This document shows positions 1 to 8,285 of a stretch of 18,008 nt of DNA, one piece after another. The number at the start of each line of letters is the position of its first letter. Position 1 is the first letter of the stretch. Source of the DNA: Lentisphaeria bacterium UBA7640 (GTDB taxonomy: Bacteria > Verrucomicrobiota > Lentisphaeria > Victivallales > Victivallaceae); contig DLIO01000080.1 in assembly GCA_002483765.1 (NCBI GenBank), positions 1-18,008 of the forward strand, written 5' to 3'. Both the position numbers and the translations under genes were made by a program. The notes under the pieces were generated by a model, which was given only the letters and a program-made list of their open reading frames with translations, was not told the DNA's origin and did no database searches.

Positions 1-371
1 CACAAAATGCAGAAGAGCCAAATTTCGCACATTAACAATTTAAATAATGTTTCAAATTTCAACTCAATTCGAGATGCCAGAAATAATGAAACGTTGAAAC
101 CTCTTGGCAGATAAAGTATATTATGCGTTTTGTTTTTAGATAAGGGGTTCACTCAAAAATAAATTGGTGAATTTTACGCCGACAGCGGATTGCTAATCAA
201 GGCACGAATCTGTTTGCATAGTGTACTATTCGAATAGGTTCGCAACGCCGAGTAGCGATTCGTGGTCAAGCAAAAACTCCAAGTTATTTTTTTGCGAACC
301 CTAAATAGCTCGATAAGAGATAAAATGACCTAGAATCAGCGTACGTTGATTTAACAAACAGGAGATATGGG
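1..371. other. Gene-free region upstream of bioB
   Basis: I find no convincing gene on either strand. The one sizeable open frame (minus strand, 284–556) overlaps the bioB start in antisense and looks like a shadow. The stretch is AT-rich. It holds a 9-bp inverted repeat, GGTTCGCAA at 237–245 pairing with TTGCGAACC at 292–300. It also holds a short perfect palindrome, CTATTCGAATAG, at about 226–237, and an 18-bp imperfect palindrome just before the bioB ribosome binding site (listed separately). I see no good sigma70-type promoter with both boxes correctly spaced. The bioB promoter presumably lies here but is not identified. Confidence 0.5.
334..351. promoter_or_regulatory. Imperfect palindrome before bioB, possible operator
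   Basis: AATCAGCGTACGTTGATT is a dyad with 16 of 18 positions symmetrical, centred on CGTACG. It ends about 9 nt before the bioB Shine-Dalgarno sequence. The position suits an operator or a 5' UTR structure. It does not resemble the long BirA operator dyad of enteric or Gram-positive biotin operons. Only the dyad is seen; regulation is inferred. Confidence 0.25.
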
Positions 372-1355
372 ATGCTTAACCCTTTAATTAAAAATGCATA
401 TAAGATCTTAGATGGACGGGAGTTGACACGGGACGAGGCTTTAGAATTAGGAGAAAAAATTACTGGTCCAGAGATACTGGATCTAGTTTCGCTCGCCAAT
501 AAAGTGCGTACCAAATTTTGTGGAACTTTTGTACCATGTTCAATCGTCAATGCCAAATCTGGTTCGTGTAGTCAAAACTGCAAATTCTGTGCTCAGTCAG
601 CGCATCACAATACTGAAATTGAGAGTTACGAATTACTTGATCAAGAAAAAGTCATTGAAGCTGCCGGTGCACTGAACGGTAGTGATGTTGAGTTTTTCGG
701 CTATGTCACCAGTGGTTTCGGTTATCTTAAAGTTGATGCCGAATTTGAAAAAATCCTGGAGACGCTTGATAAACTTCATGAACGTTATCCTGATCTGCAG
801 CTCTGCGTGTCTTTGGGAATACTCAGTCGCGAGACGGCAAAATTATTATCCGAACATAATGTTCAGCGTTACAATATGAATTTGCAGGTGGCGCCGCAAC
901 GTTATTCCGACCTGATTGCCACCACGCATACGATTGAAGAAAAAATCCAAACCATTAAATACTTGCAAGAATTCGGCGTGGAGATCTGTTGCGGTGGTAT
1001 TTTCGGATTGGGCGAAACTATGTCAGACCGGGTAGAGATGGCACTGGCAGTTCGCGAGTTGAAGGTTGAAGGTTCGCCATTAAACGTTTTGGTGCCAATA
1101 AAAGGAACCCCTCTGGAACACCAAACACCAATCACCCCTGCTGAAGTTGCCAAAAGCTTTGCTTTATTTCGGCTCATCAATCCGCACAATCAGATCAAGT
1201 TTGCTGCTGGGCGAGAATCAGTAATGAAAGACTTTATGGGACTTTTGATGTTGAGCGGACTGGATAGCTTGATGACTGGAGGTTATTTAACGATTCGTGG
1301 ACGTTCCATAGCCGAAGATGCTAAGTTCATTGAAGAATTAAAAGACTTTTCCTGA
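372..1355 (+). CDS. bioB: Biotin synthase BioB, anaerobe-type
   Basis: A radical SAM enzyme of 327 aa that inserts sulfur into dethiobiotin, the last step of biotin synthesis, in the cytoplasm. The CX3CX2C motif is C66-C70-C73 in the context SGSCSQNCKFCAQSAHH, preceded by the family stretch CSIVNAKSG. C145 (LCVSLG) and C206/C207 (EICCGG) match two auxiliary-cluster cysteines of classical BioB. The position of the third, E. coli C97 in FCMGAAW, is occupied here by FFGYVTSG without cysteine. The usual NHNLDTS is NMNLQVA (168–174). Extra cysteines C50 and C56, and the C-terminal MTGGYLTIRGR, resemble BioB of anaerobes (clostridial 'type II'). Start: AGGAG at 360–364 sits 7 nt before this ATG. 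No other bio gene is in the window. A palindromic repeat follows its 3' end. BioB assignment is good; the cluster type is inferred. Confidence 0.9.
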   Translation: MLNPLIKNAYKILDGRELTRDEALELGEKITGPEILDLVSLANKVRTKFCGTFVPCSIVNAKSGSCSQNCKFCAQSAHHNTEIESYELLDQEKVIEAAGALNGSDVEFFGYVTSGFGYLKVDAEFEKILETLDKLHERYPDLQLCVSLGILSRETAKLLSEHNVQRYNMNLQVAPQRYSDLIATTHTIEEKIQTIKYLQEFGVEICCGGIFGLGETMSDRVEMALAVRELKVEGSPLNVLVPIKGTPLEHQTPITPAEVAKSFALFRLINPHNQIKFAAGRESVMKDFMGLLMLSGLDSLMTGGYLTIRGRSIAEDAKFIEELKDFS

Positions 1356-1392
1356 TTCATTAGCAGATCATTATATGCTAAAAAGGAGTTTG

Positions 1393-1423
1393 AATTAGCG
1401 CGCGCATAATGCGCGCGCTAATT
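1393..1423 (+). repeat. GC-palindrome repeat, copy 1
   Basis: A perfect 31-nt palindrome with 15-bp arms around one central base. The core is GCGCGCATAATGCGCGC, which as RNA gives a hairpin with an AUAAU loop. The outer arms are AATTA/TAATT, and weak pairing continues outside them with one G·U pair. It lies 38 nt after the bioB stop and well before atpE. No T-run follows (the downstream sequence is TAAGACTT), so it is not a textbook intrinsic terminator. It belongs to a four-member family in this window. Confidence 0.9.
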
Positions 1424-1495
1424 TAAGACTTAAATTACGCTTATTTAAATTCCGCGTTTCCGAAATCGCGCGAATAACTTTTAAGTTTAAAAACA

Positions 1496-1523
1496 TTGAT
1501 AATTTTCATTTGGGTACTAGATT
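1496..1523 (+). promoter_or_regulatory. Candidate promoter of the V/A-ATPase operon
   Basis: TTGATA at 1496–1501 (5 of 6 to the −35 consensus), a 16-nt spacer, then TAGATT at 1518–1523 (4 of 6 to −10). It lies about 40 nt before atpE, between the bioB-end palindrome and the atpE ribosome binding site, where an operon promoter is expected. The −10 is only moderate. Confidence 0.35.
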
Positions 1524-1565
1524 AAACGATTACTTTTTAAGATTAATTTAAAGGAGATTTGAATT

Positions 1566-2180
1566 ATGGCAGAAGAACTTCAGGGGCTACTTAAACGAAT
1601 TCACGAAGAAGGCCTGTCAAAAGCGGATCAGCAAAAAAGCGAGATTATCGCCGCCGCTAAAGAAGAAGCTAAAAGCATAATAGCGAAAGCTAAAGCCGAA
1701 GCCGACGTCATCATTAAAAACGCAAAAACCGAAGAAGAGGCAAACGTAGCAAAAGGCAAAGCCACTCTATCCCAGGCATCGCGCGATATTCTAGTTCAAT
1801 TAAAAAACGAGATGTCCAAACGCATTGACAAAGTAGTTAAAGCTTCCATAAAAGATGTTATGACTCCTGAATTCATGGGTAAAATCATCTCTGAAATGAC
1901 CTCGAAATATCTCCAATCAGATTCCAAGGCAGAACTCACACTCGAAACTATGGTTGCCCCTGCCGATCTAGAAAAAATGGAAAAATTGATCAAAGGTAGT
2001 TTGACCGCTAGTTTCAAAAACGACCCGAAGATTTTTAGCGATCATGATATTGACAGCGGTTTGAAAATCAACGTCAAAGGCGATGACGCTTTCTTTGATT
2101 TTACCGACGAAGCATTTGCTGAATTGATTTGCGGCTATGCTGGTCCTCGTTTTACCGAGTATTTCACAGAACAGAGTTAA
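1566..2180 (+). CDS. atpE: V/A-type ATPase subunit E (peripheral stalk)
   Basis: A protein of 204 aa, within the usual length for V/A-ATPase E subunits. Residues 1 to about 95 form a long, highly charged helix rich in Ala, Lys and Glu (IIAAAKEEAKSIIAKAKAEA and similar), as expected for the peripheral-stalk coiled coil. A globular C-terminal part follows, with the typical ending around DAFFDFTDEAFAELI. The subunit helps hold the A/B headpiece static against the rotor. A strong AAGGAG at 1551–1556, 9 nt upstream, supports the start. It is the first gene of the seven-gene operon. No separate G/H-type stalk partner is visible, so its coiled-coil partner, if any, is encoded elsewhere. Identity rests on the helix pattern and on the adjoining A, B, D, I and K genes. 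Confidence 0.9.
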   Translation: MAEELQGLLKRIHEEGLSKADQQKSEIIAAAKEEAKSIIAKAKAEADVIIKNAKTEEEANVAKGKATLSQASRDILVQLKNEMSKRIDKVVKASIKDVMTPEFMGKIISEMTSKYLQSDSKAELTLETMVAPADLEKMEKLIKGSLTASFKNDPKIFSDHDIDSGLKINVKGDDAFFDFTDEAFAELICGYAGPRFTEYFTEQS

Positions 2181-2204
2181 ACGGGCACTGCGGAGATTCA
2201 TATT

Positions 2205-2762
2205 ATGGGACATTATTATTACTACTTGGTCAGTACGTTGCCACTACTGAAACTTTTTGAGCCGGCGCCGTGGAGTAGTGAAGAATTCCTGACCGAGTGC
2301 GTCCGTGAGCTCTCCGAGAACGACTTAAATTTATTGAAAGCTACTGAATTAATACCGCAAAATGATATCACTTTGCCTCCAGAAACTATGAGTTTTGCTT
2401 GGGATAATTTTGAAAGACAACTGCGTAATCGGATTGTCCGCCAGATCGCTGGTACTAGCGACAAAGGAGCAGCTTTCGAACGTGACTCCATCGGCTATTA
2501 TTCTGATGTAGAATTGATCGTATCGGAAGCTTGGAATCAAAGCAACCCTCTGGAGCGTGAAAAAGTATTGGATCGCTGGCGTTGGCGCTTTCTTGATGAT
2601 CAGGAGGGACATGAATCGTTTGGTTCCTTAGGTTTCATCTGCATGTACAAAATAAAACTACAGCTTATTGAAAAATGGGATCGGCGACAACTAGAGGCCG
2701 GTCAAACAAATTTAACTCAAGTACTGGAAAAATGCGGTACCATAAACGAAGAAGAAAAATAA
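2205..2762 (+). CDS. DUF2764 family protein of the V/A-ATPase operon
   Basis: A protein of 185 aa with no predicted membrane segment. The N-terminus YYYLVSTLPLL matches the start of DUF2764-type proteins, including the one between atpE and atpA of Chlamydia (CT309-like). The rest is mostly helical and charged, with SENDLNLLKATEL and a Trp/Arg-rich DRWRWRFLDD near residues 122–131. GGAG at 2192–2195 precedes the ATG by 9 nt, and the gene sits 24 nt after atpE and 43 nt before atpA. Its constant place in operons that lack a recognisable C subunit suggests a central-stalk role (C/d-like), but this is inference from position; the sequence shows no catalytic motif. Confidence 0.8.
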   Translation: MGHYYYYLVSTLPLLKLFEPAPWSSEEFLTECVRELSENDLNLLKATELIPQNDITLPPETMSFAWDNFERQLRNRIVRQIAGTSDKGAAFERDSIGYYSDVELIVSEAWNQSNPLEREKVLDRWRWRFLDDQEGHESFGSLGFICMYKIKLQLIEKWDRRQLEAGQTNLTQVLEKCGTINEEEK

Positions 2763-2805
2763 TTTTGCAAAATATAAAATATCTTAAACAGGAGCAAAAC
2801 TGACG

Positions 2806-4557
2806 ATGCAGAAACAATGCAAAGATGGGAAATTATGCAGAGGCAAAATCGTCGGCATTAACGGAAACATGCTAGCCGTTGAGTTCGACGAACATGTTAT
2901 CCAGAATGAGGTGGCCTATGCGATATTCGGAGATATTCGACTTAAATCTGAAGTTATCCGAATCCGTGGGAACCGTGCCGACCTTCAAGCGTTTGAAAGT
3001 ACCGATGGATTGAAAATCGGCGACGAAGTGGAATTTTCTGGCGAACTTCTGAGTGTAGAACTGGGTCCAGGGTTGTTAACCCAAGTATATGATGGCCTAC
3101 AGAACCCACTGAATAAATTAGCGGAAAAACATGGCTATTTCCTCAAGCGTGGCATCTACATGGAAGCATTGGACCACGAAAGAAAATGGGAATTCACTCC
3201 AATTTTAAAAGTTGCCGATACAGTACGTGCTGGCGACTGGATGGGAGTGGTTCCTGAGGGTATTTTTAAACATTATATTATGGCGCCGTTTACTCTACAA
3301 GGTGAATGGGAAATTATCGAAATCGCAGAAAAAGGCGAATATAACTTAAAAACCCCAGTTGCTAAATTAAAAAACAGCAAGAATGAAGAACGTCCTGTGC
3401 TGATGTCACAGAACTGGCCAGTGAAAATTCCAATCGCTTGCTACAAAAACAAGTTATTATCATCAGAAACTATGAGCATGCAGTTGCGTACCATTGACAC
3501 ATTTTTCCCAGTCGCAACTGGCGGCACCTTCTGCACACCAGGGCCTTTTGGCGCCGGTAAAACGGTATTACAACACGCAATGAGCCGTAACGCCGAAGCG
3601 GATATTGTAATTATTGCCGCCTGCGGAGAACGTGCTGGTGAAGTCGTAGAAATTCTACGTGAATTTCCAGAATTAAAAGACCCGCGCACTGGTCGCACCC
3701 TGATGGATCGTTCTATAATCATCTGTAACACTTCATCAATGCCAGTAGCAGCTCGTGAAGCTTCCGTGTACACGGCAGTAACCTTAGCTGAATATTATCG
3801 ACAAATGGGTTTAAATTGTCTGCTTTTAGCGGATTCAACCTCGCGTTGGGCTCAAGCATTACGGGAAATATCTGGCCGACTAGAAGAAATTCCAGGTGAT
3901 GAAGCATTCCCGGCATACTTGGAATCACGCATGGCGTCATTCTATGAACGTGCAGGATTAGTCGAATTAAATAGTGGCGAAAAGGGTTCAGTCACCATTG
4001 GTGGCGCAGTCAGCCCGGCAGGAGGAAACTTCGAGGAACCGGTTACTCAAGCAACACTAAAAGTTGTTGGGGCATTCCTCGGATTATCGCGTGAACGTTC
4101 CGACGCTCGGCGTTATCCAGCAATTCACCCTCTAGAGTCATGGAGCCATTATCCAAGTGTTGTGCCGGCAGAGAAATTAGCAATTGCCCGCAACTTCTTG
4201 CGACGTGGTGTTGAGATTGGCCAAATGATGAAGGTGGTCGGTGAAGAGGGAACTCACGGCGACGATTTTGAAATCTACTTAAAAAGTGAATTTTTGGATT
4301 ACGTTTATTTGCAGCAGAATACTTTTGATGAGGTTGATGCGGCATGCAGTACAGAGCGCCAACGCTATGTGTTCGACCAGGTTCTACATATTTTGAATAA
4401 CAATTTCTCATTCCACGACAAAGATACTGCACGTAGTTTCTTCCTTGAACTGCGCCAGATTTTTATCGACTGGAACTCCGCGAAGTTTGAATCCGCAGAA
4501 TTTAAAGAGCTTGAAAAGAAGATTATGAACAAGGTGAAGGAGCACAACAATGCGTAA
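2806..4557 (+). CDS. atpA: V/A-type ATPase catalytic subunit A
   Basis: A protein of 583 aa, normal for A subunits. It is the catalytic nucleotide-binding subunit of the A3B3 headpiece. The Walker A loop is GPFGAGKT at 246–253. The catalytic glutamate is in CGERAGE (E275, R276). The Walker B strand is NCLLLADS, ending at D343 and followed by TSRWAQALREISGRLEEIPG. The variant GERAGEVVEILREFPEL, in place of GERGNEMTEVL, is typical of the Bacteroidetes/Chlamydiae/Lentisphaerae branch. The N-terminal beta-barrel and the non-homologous insert of A subunits fit the region before residue 240. AGGAG at 2790–2794 supports the start. Its end overlaps atpB by 8 nt, implying coupled translation of the two headpiece subunits. 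Confidence 0.97.
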   Translation: MQKQCKDGKLCRGKIVGINGNMLAVEFDEHVIQNEVAYAIFGDIRLKSEVIRIRGNRADLQAFESTDGLKIGDEVEFSGELLSVELGPGLLTQVYDGLQNPLNKLAEKHGYFLKRGIYMEALDHERKWEFTPILKVADTVRAGDWMGVVPEGIFKHYIMAPFTLQGEWEIIEIAEKGEYNLKTPVAKLKNSKNEERPVLMSQNWPVKIPIACYKNKLLSSETMSMQLRTIDTFFPVATGGTFCTPGPFGAGKTVLQHAMSRNAEADIVIIAACGERAGEVVEILREFPELKDPRTGRTLMDRSIIICNTSSMPVAAREASVYTAVTLAEYYRQMGLNCLLLADSTSRWAQALREISGRLEEIPGDEAFPAYLESRMASFYERAGLVELNSGEKGSVTIGGAVSPAGGNFEEPVTQATLKVVGAFLGLSRERSDARRYPAIHPLESWSHYPSVVPAEKLAIARNFLRRGVEIGQMMKVVGEEGTHGDDFEIYLKSEFLDYVYLQQNTFDEVDAACSTERQRYVFDQVLHILNNNFSFHDKDTARSFFLELRQIFIDWNSAKFESAEFKELEKKIMNKVKEHNNA

Positions 4558-5842
4558 AGTTTATCACCGTATTATTCAGATGGCGGGTAACGTCATCACC
4601 ATTGAAGCCGATAATGTCAGTTATGATGAACTGGCGGAAGTCCATAGCGCGAGCGGCGTATCGTTGGCGCAGGTGATCCGTCTTCAAGATGAAAAAGTAT
4701 TTTTACAGGTTTTTGCCGGTAGTCGCGGCATCAGCACAGGCGACCAGGTACGGTTTTTAGGACGTGCGATGCAGATATCGTCATCAGAAGACATGCTCGG
4801 TAGAATTTTTACCGGTCGAGGCGCGCCACGTGACAATCGTCCAGAAGTGATTGATAAGATGATTAACATCGGTGGCCCTTCGGTAAACCCCGCTAAACGT
4901 ATTATTCCTAAAAACATGATCCGCACTGGTATCCCGATGATTGACATGTTTAACACGCTCGTTGAATCACAAAAAATACCAATTTTCTCAATTGCCGGTG
5001 AAAACTACAATGAATTGCTGGCGCGCATTGCGCTTCAAGCAGAAGTGGATGTGATTGTCCTCGGCGGTATGGGCTTGAAATATGATGACTATCTCTATTT
5101 TCGTAATACGTTGGAAGAAAAAGGCGCACTGTCGCGTACTGTGATGTTTGTTCACACCGCGTCGGACCCAGTCGTTGAATGCCTATTGGTGCCAGATATG
5201 GCGCTGGCAGTGGCGGAAGCGTACGCGCTCGAAGGTAAACGAGTACTGGCACTGCTAACCGATATGACTAACTTTGCCGATTCAATGAAAGAGATCGCAA
5301 TTACGATGGAACAGATCCCCTCAAACCGTGGTTATCCCGGAGATTTGTACAGTGAACTAGCCGCTCGTTATGAAAAAGCGGTCGATTTCGACGGAGCAGG
5401 TTCAATCACGATTCTGGCCGTAACCACCATGCCAGGGGATGATATAACCCACCCAGTTCCAGACAATACTGGCTATATCACTGAAGGACAATTTTACCTG
5501 CGCGGTGGACGTATTGAACCGTTCGGATCGCTCAGCCGGCTAAAAAACAACGTCAACGGCGAGACTCGTTCCGACCATCGCACAATCATGGATACAATGA
5601 TCAGGCTCTATGCTGATTACAAAGAAACTATGGAAAAACAATCCATGGGCTTTCAAATGACCAGATGGGATAACAAGTTGTTGAAATATGGAAAATTATT
5701 TGAACAGCGCATGATGGATTTATCCGTCAATATTCCACTTGAAGAGGCACTGGATCTTGGATGGCAGACTTTGGCTGAATGTTTAGAACCTGCCGAAAGC
5801 GGCATTAGGACTGAATTAATCAACCAATATTGGCCTAAATAA
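4550..5842 (+). CDS. atpB: V/A-type ATPase regulatory subunit B
   Basis: A protein of 430 aa. It is the non-catalytic partner of subunit A in the hexameric head. As expected it lacks a P-loop: the equivalent place reads AGENYNELL (149–157). Family signatures are LTDMTNFADSMKEIA (from about 236), PSNRGYPGDLYSELAARYE, and TMPGDDITHPVPDNTGYITEGQ. The ATG lies inside the end of atpA (ACAATGCGTAA) with AAGGAG at 4537–4542, 7 nt upstream. The protein is slightly shorter than the usual roughly 460 aa. atpD follows after 17 nt. Confidence 0.96.
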   Translation: MRKVYHRIIQMAGNVITIEADNVSYDELAEVHSASGVSLAQVIRLQDEKVFLQVFAGSRGISTGDQVRFLGRAMQISSSEDMLGRIFTGRGAPRDNRPEVIDKMINIGGPSVNPAKRIIPKNMIRTGIPMIDMFNTLVESQKIPIFSIAGENYNELLARIALQAEVDVIVLGGMGLKYDDYLYFRNTLEEKGALSRTVMFVHTASDPVVECLLVPDMALAVAEAYALEGKRVLALLTDMTNFADSMKEIAITMEQIPSNRGYPGDLYSELAARYEKAVDFDGAGSITILAVTTMPGDDITHPVPDNTGYITEGQFYLRGGRIEPFGSLSRLKNNVNGETRSDHRTIMDTMIRLYADYKETMEKQSMGFQMTRWDNKLLKYGKLFEQRMMDLSVNIPLEEALDLGWQTLAECLEPAESGIRTELINQYWPK

Positions 5843-5859
5843 TTTATCAGTAAAGAAAA

Positions 5860-6471
5860 ATGGCAAAAATAAAATTAAGTAAATCTGAATTAAAAACTCA
5901 ACACGACGCATTAAAGCAATTCATGCGCTTTTTGCCCACTCTGCAACTGAAAAAACAACAGTTGCAGATGGAGATCCGGCGTAGCACTGAGCGGATGGAG
6001 GAAAACGAATCCGAATACCGCCAGGCTTTGGCAGAACTGCAGTCTTGGATTGCTTTGTTTGGCGATGATGTGGCTGCCGCCCGGCTCATTGAAATCGTGT
6101 CTCTGACCGGAATAGCTAGCGAAAGCTGGAACATTGCCGGGGTAGAAGTACCAGTGTTTAAAGAAGCCACATTCGATGTTAAAAGCTATGATTTATATCT
6201 CGAAGACGCATGGTTCTCTGATGCAGTAAATAAAATTCAAGAATTAATAATTTTACGCGAAAGTGGGAAATTGTTAAAAGAACAGAATCATTTGTTGAGT
6301 CGAGAATTAACGACCACTTCGCAACGAGTCAATCTGTTTGAGAAAATTAAAATACCGGAATGCCGCGAAAATATCCGTCGCATCCGAATTTATCTCAGCG
6401 ATATGGACACTTCCGGTGTGGTTCGTTCCAAAATAGCCAAAAAGAAGACACAGGAGAGATCGGCAGCATGA
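5860..6471 (+). CDS. atpD: V/A-type ATPase subunit D (central rotor shaft)
   Basis: A protein of 203 aa, the usual size for D. It forms the rotating shaft inside the A3B3 head. The N-terminus KLSKSELKTQHDALKQFMRF corresponds to the family's PTKSELL.LKKRLK helix. Long N- and C-terminal helices, the latter including SRELTTTSQRVNLFEKIKIPE, would pair as the coiled coil, with a short central region between them. The sequence before the ATG is A-rich (AGTAAAGAAAA) with no good Shine-Dalgarno, unlike its neighbours, so it may depend on translation running on from atpB. Its TGA overlaps the atpI ATG (ATGA). No F subunit, the usual partner of D, follows. Confidence 0.9.
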   Translation: MAKIKLSKSELKTQHDALKQFMRFLPTLQLKKQQLQMEIRRSTERMEENESEYRQALAELQSWIALFGDDVAAARLIEIVSLTGIASESWNIAGVEVPVFKEATFDVKSYDLYLEDAWFSDAVNKIQELIILRESGKLLKEQNHLLSRELTTTSQRVNLFEKIKIPECRENIRRIRIYLSDMDTSGVVRSKIAKKKTQERSAA

Positions 6472-8285
6472 TTGTTTCAATGAAAAAAACTGTGATTTTA
6501 TGCTTGACAAGCGAACAGGAAAAAGCTCTTGACAGCTTGGCTAAGCTGGGTTTAATGCATGTTCACGCAGCGCCTCTAGAAGAGAGCAAAAGCCGTACCG
6601 AACTACAAAGTTTGACGAATCATATTGCCAAAATACTAGGAGCCGTCCAGGCACAAAAAATCACAGAACCTAAAGAGCAGATCAAGGTTATGAGTGGCAA
6701 AAAGGTCTATGAACAGGCAATAACATTACTAAACGAAAAAGATGAACTTAGTAAAAAAATAGAACTCCTTCAACATGAGGTCGAGCACTTAATGCCATGG
6801 GGAGAATTTGATCACACGGAAATAGCATCATTGCGTAAACGTGGAGTGTTTGTTTATCTCTGTTCCTCCTCAAGAAAAGAGCTGGATATCGAAAAAGAAA
6901 AACATCCAGATGCTGTCATACAGATTATCCGCTCTTCTAAAGGGCGAATTTATTACGCATTAATCAGCCAGACTGAACTAGATCCCCAAAAACTGCACAT
7001 TGTATCAGTGCCAGACAATCATTCGCTCAAAGAAGCAGAAAACTTATTAGCTTCAGCTCAGAATGAGTTGAACGATATAAATGGACGCCTCGATGAACTT
7101 GCTCTTCAGATTCCACAGCTTGAGGAATACCTCGAAGAAACTCGTAAAGAACTTGAATTTGCTACCAATCTAGACAGCATGAAAAAGCACGATGAAATAG
7201 TCAGTTTAAACGGTTTTATCCCGGTTCCAGAAGTTGAGAAACTCAAAGCTGCCGCATTAACCAACGGTTGGGCGTTGCTATTACAAGATCCGAATAATGA
7301 CGAACTAGTGCCAACGTTAGTAAAATTACCTAAATGGCTGAATTTCGCTAAACTAATTCTTGACTTTATCGGAGTTTCGCAGGGTTATGGTGAAGCAGAT
7401 GTTAGTGTCTGCTTTTTGTTCTTTCTTACAGTTTTCTTCGGTATAATTGTCGGCGACGGCGGTTATGGCATGATCTTTATGGCCGTTTCATTGGTCATGT
7501 GGTATAAATTTAAAAATCGCAGTGCGAAGTTGCGGAATATCGCAAAACTAAGTATTGTACTCAGCGCAGCGACTCTTACTATGGGGATTCTGAGCGGTAA
7601 TTTCTTCGGAATTGACAAAAGCACACTACCGAAATTCATGCAAGGAATTGATTTCCTCTCTGGCCCTAACGCCGATGCCAACTTTCGTTGGCTGTGCTTT
7701 TTAATCGCACTGATTCACCTTTCGTTGGGACGTTTATGGCGTACCATGCTGGCACGTGGATGGCGCAATAAAATTGGCGAAATCGGCTGGGCAATGCTTT
7801 TAGTTGGAAGCTTTTATACCGCAACAGCAATGATCGCAAACCGCAGTTTTCCCGATTTTGCTTTCGTCTTTTATGGAGGAGGAATGTTTCTGACGCTACT
7901 GGGAATGAATTGGCGCAATACCGCTGATGTATTCAACTACCCATTTAACGTCATCGGTACATTTACCGACACGCTTTCTTATATCCGCCTCTACGCTGTA
8001 GGATTATCCAGTGTTTACATTGCAGAAAGTTTCAATAAAATGGGCGGAATGGTTTCTAATATACCTGCGCCTGATTGGACTTTGCCCATATTAATCACTG
8101 GTGCAGTGCTGATAATTCTAATAGGACATCTCCTTAATATCGCTTTGTCGTTAATGGGAGTGTTAGTTCACGGCGTCCGCCTGAATACATTAGAGTTTTC
8201 CAATCACATGGGCCTGCAATGGGCAGGATTTGCTTTCAAACCATTTAAAAAAGAAATTAAAACCAAACAAGGAGAAGTATTATGA
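6468..8285 (+). CDS. atpI: V/A-type ATPase membrane subunit I (a)
   Basis: A protein of 605 aa. It is the stator membrane subunit that forms the ion half-channels. Residues 1 to about 300 form a soluble domain with helical, coiled-coil stretches (SLKEAENLLASAQNELNDI). About seven membrane segments follow, starting near residue 312 (CFLFFLTVFFGIIVGDGGYG). The essential channel arginine is R507 in SYIRLYAVGL, equivalent to the conserved Arg of yeast Vph1. The ending VRLNTLEFSNHMGLQWAGFAFKPF is typical of the family. I chose ATG 6468 over the longer in-frame start at 6360. It makes an ATGA overlap with atpD and has AGGAG at 6452–6456, and the family normally begins like MIVSMKKTVILCL. Confidence 0.94.
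   Translation: MIVSMKKTVILCLTSEQEKALDSLAKLGLMHVHAAPLEESKSRTELQSLTNHIAKILGAVQAQKITEPKEQIKVMSGKKVYEQAITLLNEKDELSKKIELLQHEVEHLMPWGEFDHTEIASLRKRGVFVYLCSSSRKELDIEKEKHPDAVIQIIRSSKGRIYYALISQTELDPQKLHIVSVPDNHSLKEAENLLASAQNELNDINGRLDELALQIPQLEEYLEETRKELEFATNLDSMKKHDEIVSLNGFIPVPEVEKLKAAALTNGWALLLQDPNNDELVPTLVKLPKWLNFAKLILDFIGVSQGYGEADVSVCFLFFLTVFFGIIVGDGGYGMIFMAVSLVMWYKFKNRSAKLRNIAKLSIVLSAATLTMGILSGNFFGIDKSTLPKFMQGIDFLSGPNADANFRWLCFLIALIHLSLGRLWRTMLARGWRNKIGEIGWAMLLVGSFYTATAMIANRSFPDFAFVFYGGGMFLTLLGMNWRNTADVFNYPFNVIGTFTDTLSYIRLYAVGLSSVYIAESFNKMGGMVSNIPAPDWTLPILITGAVLIILIGHLLNIALSLMGVLVHGVRLNTLEFSNHMGLQWAGFAFKPFKKEIKTKQGEVL

Noticed and set aside
284..556. Minus-strand open frame of 90 codons across the bioB start
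   Set aside because: Antisense to a clear gene, no ribosome site, no recognisable family.
6360..6467. Longer in-frame start for atpI
   Set aside because: Lies deep in atpD; the ATGA overlap with AGGAG upstream and family N-terminus favour 6468.
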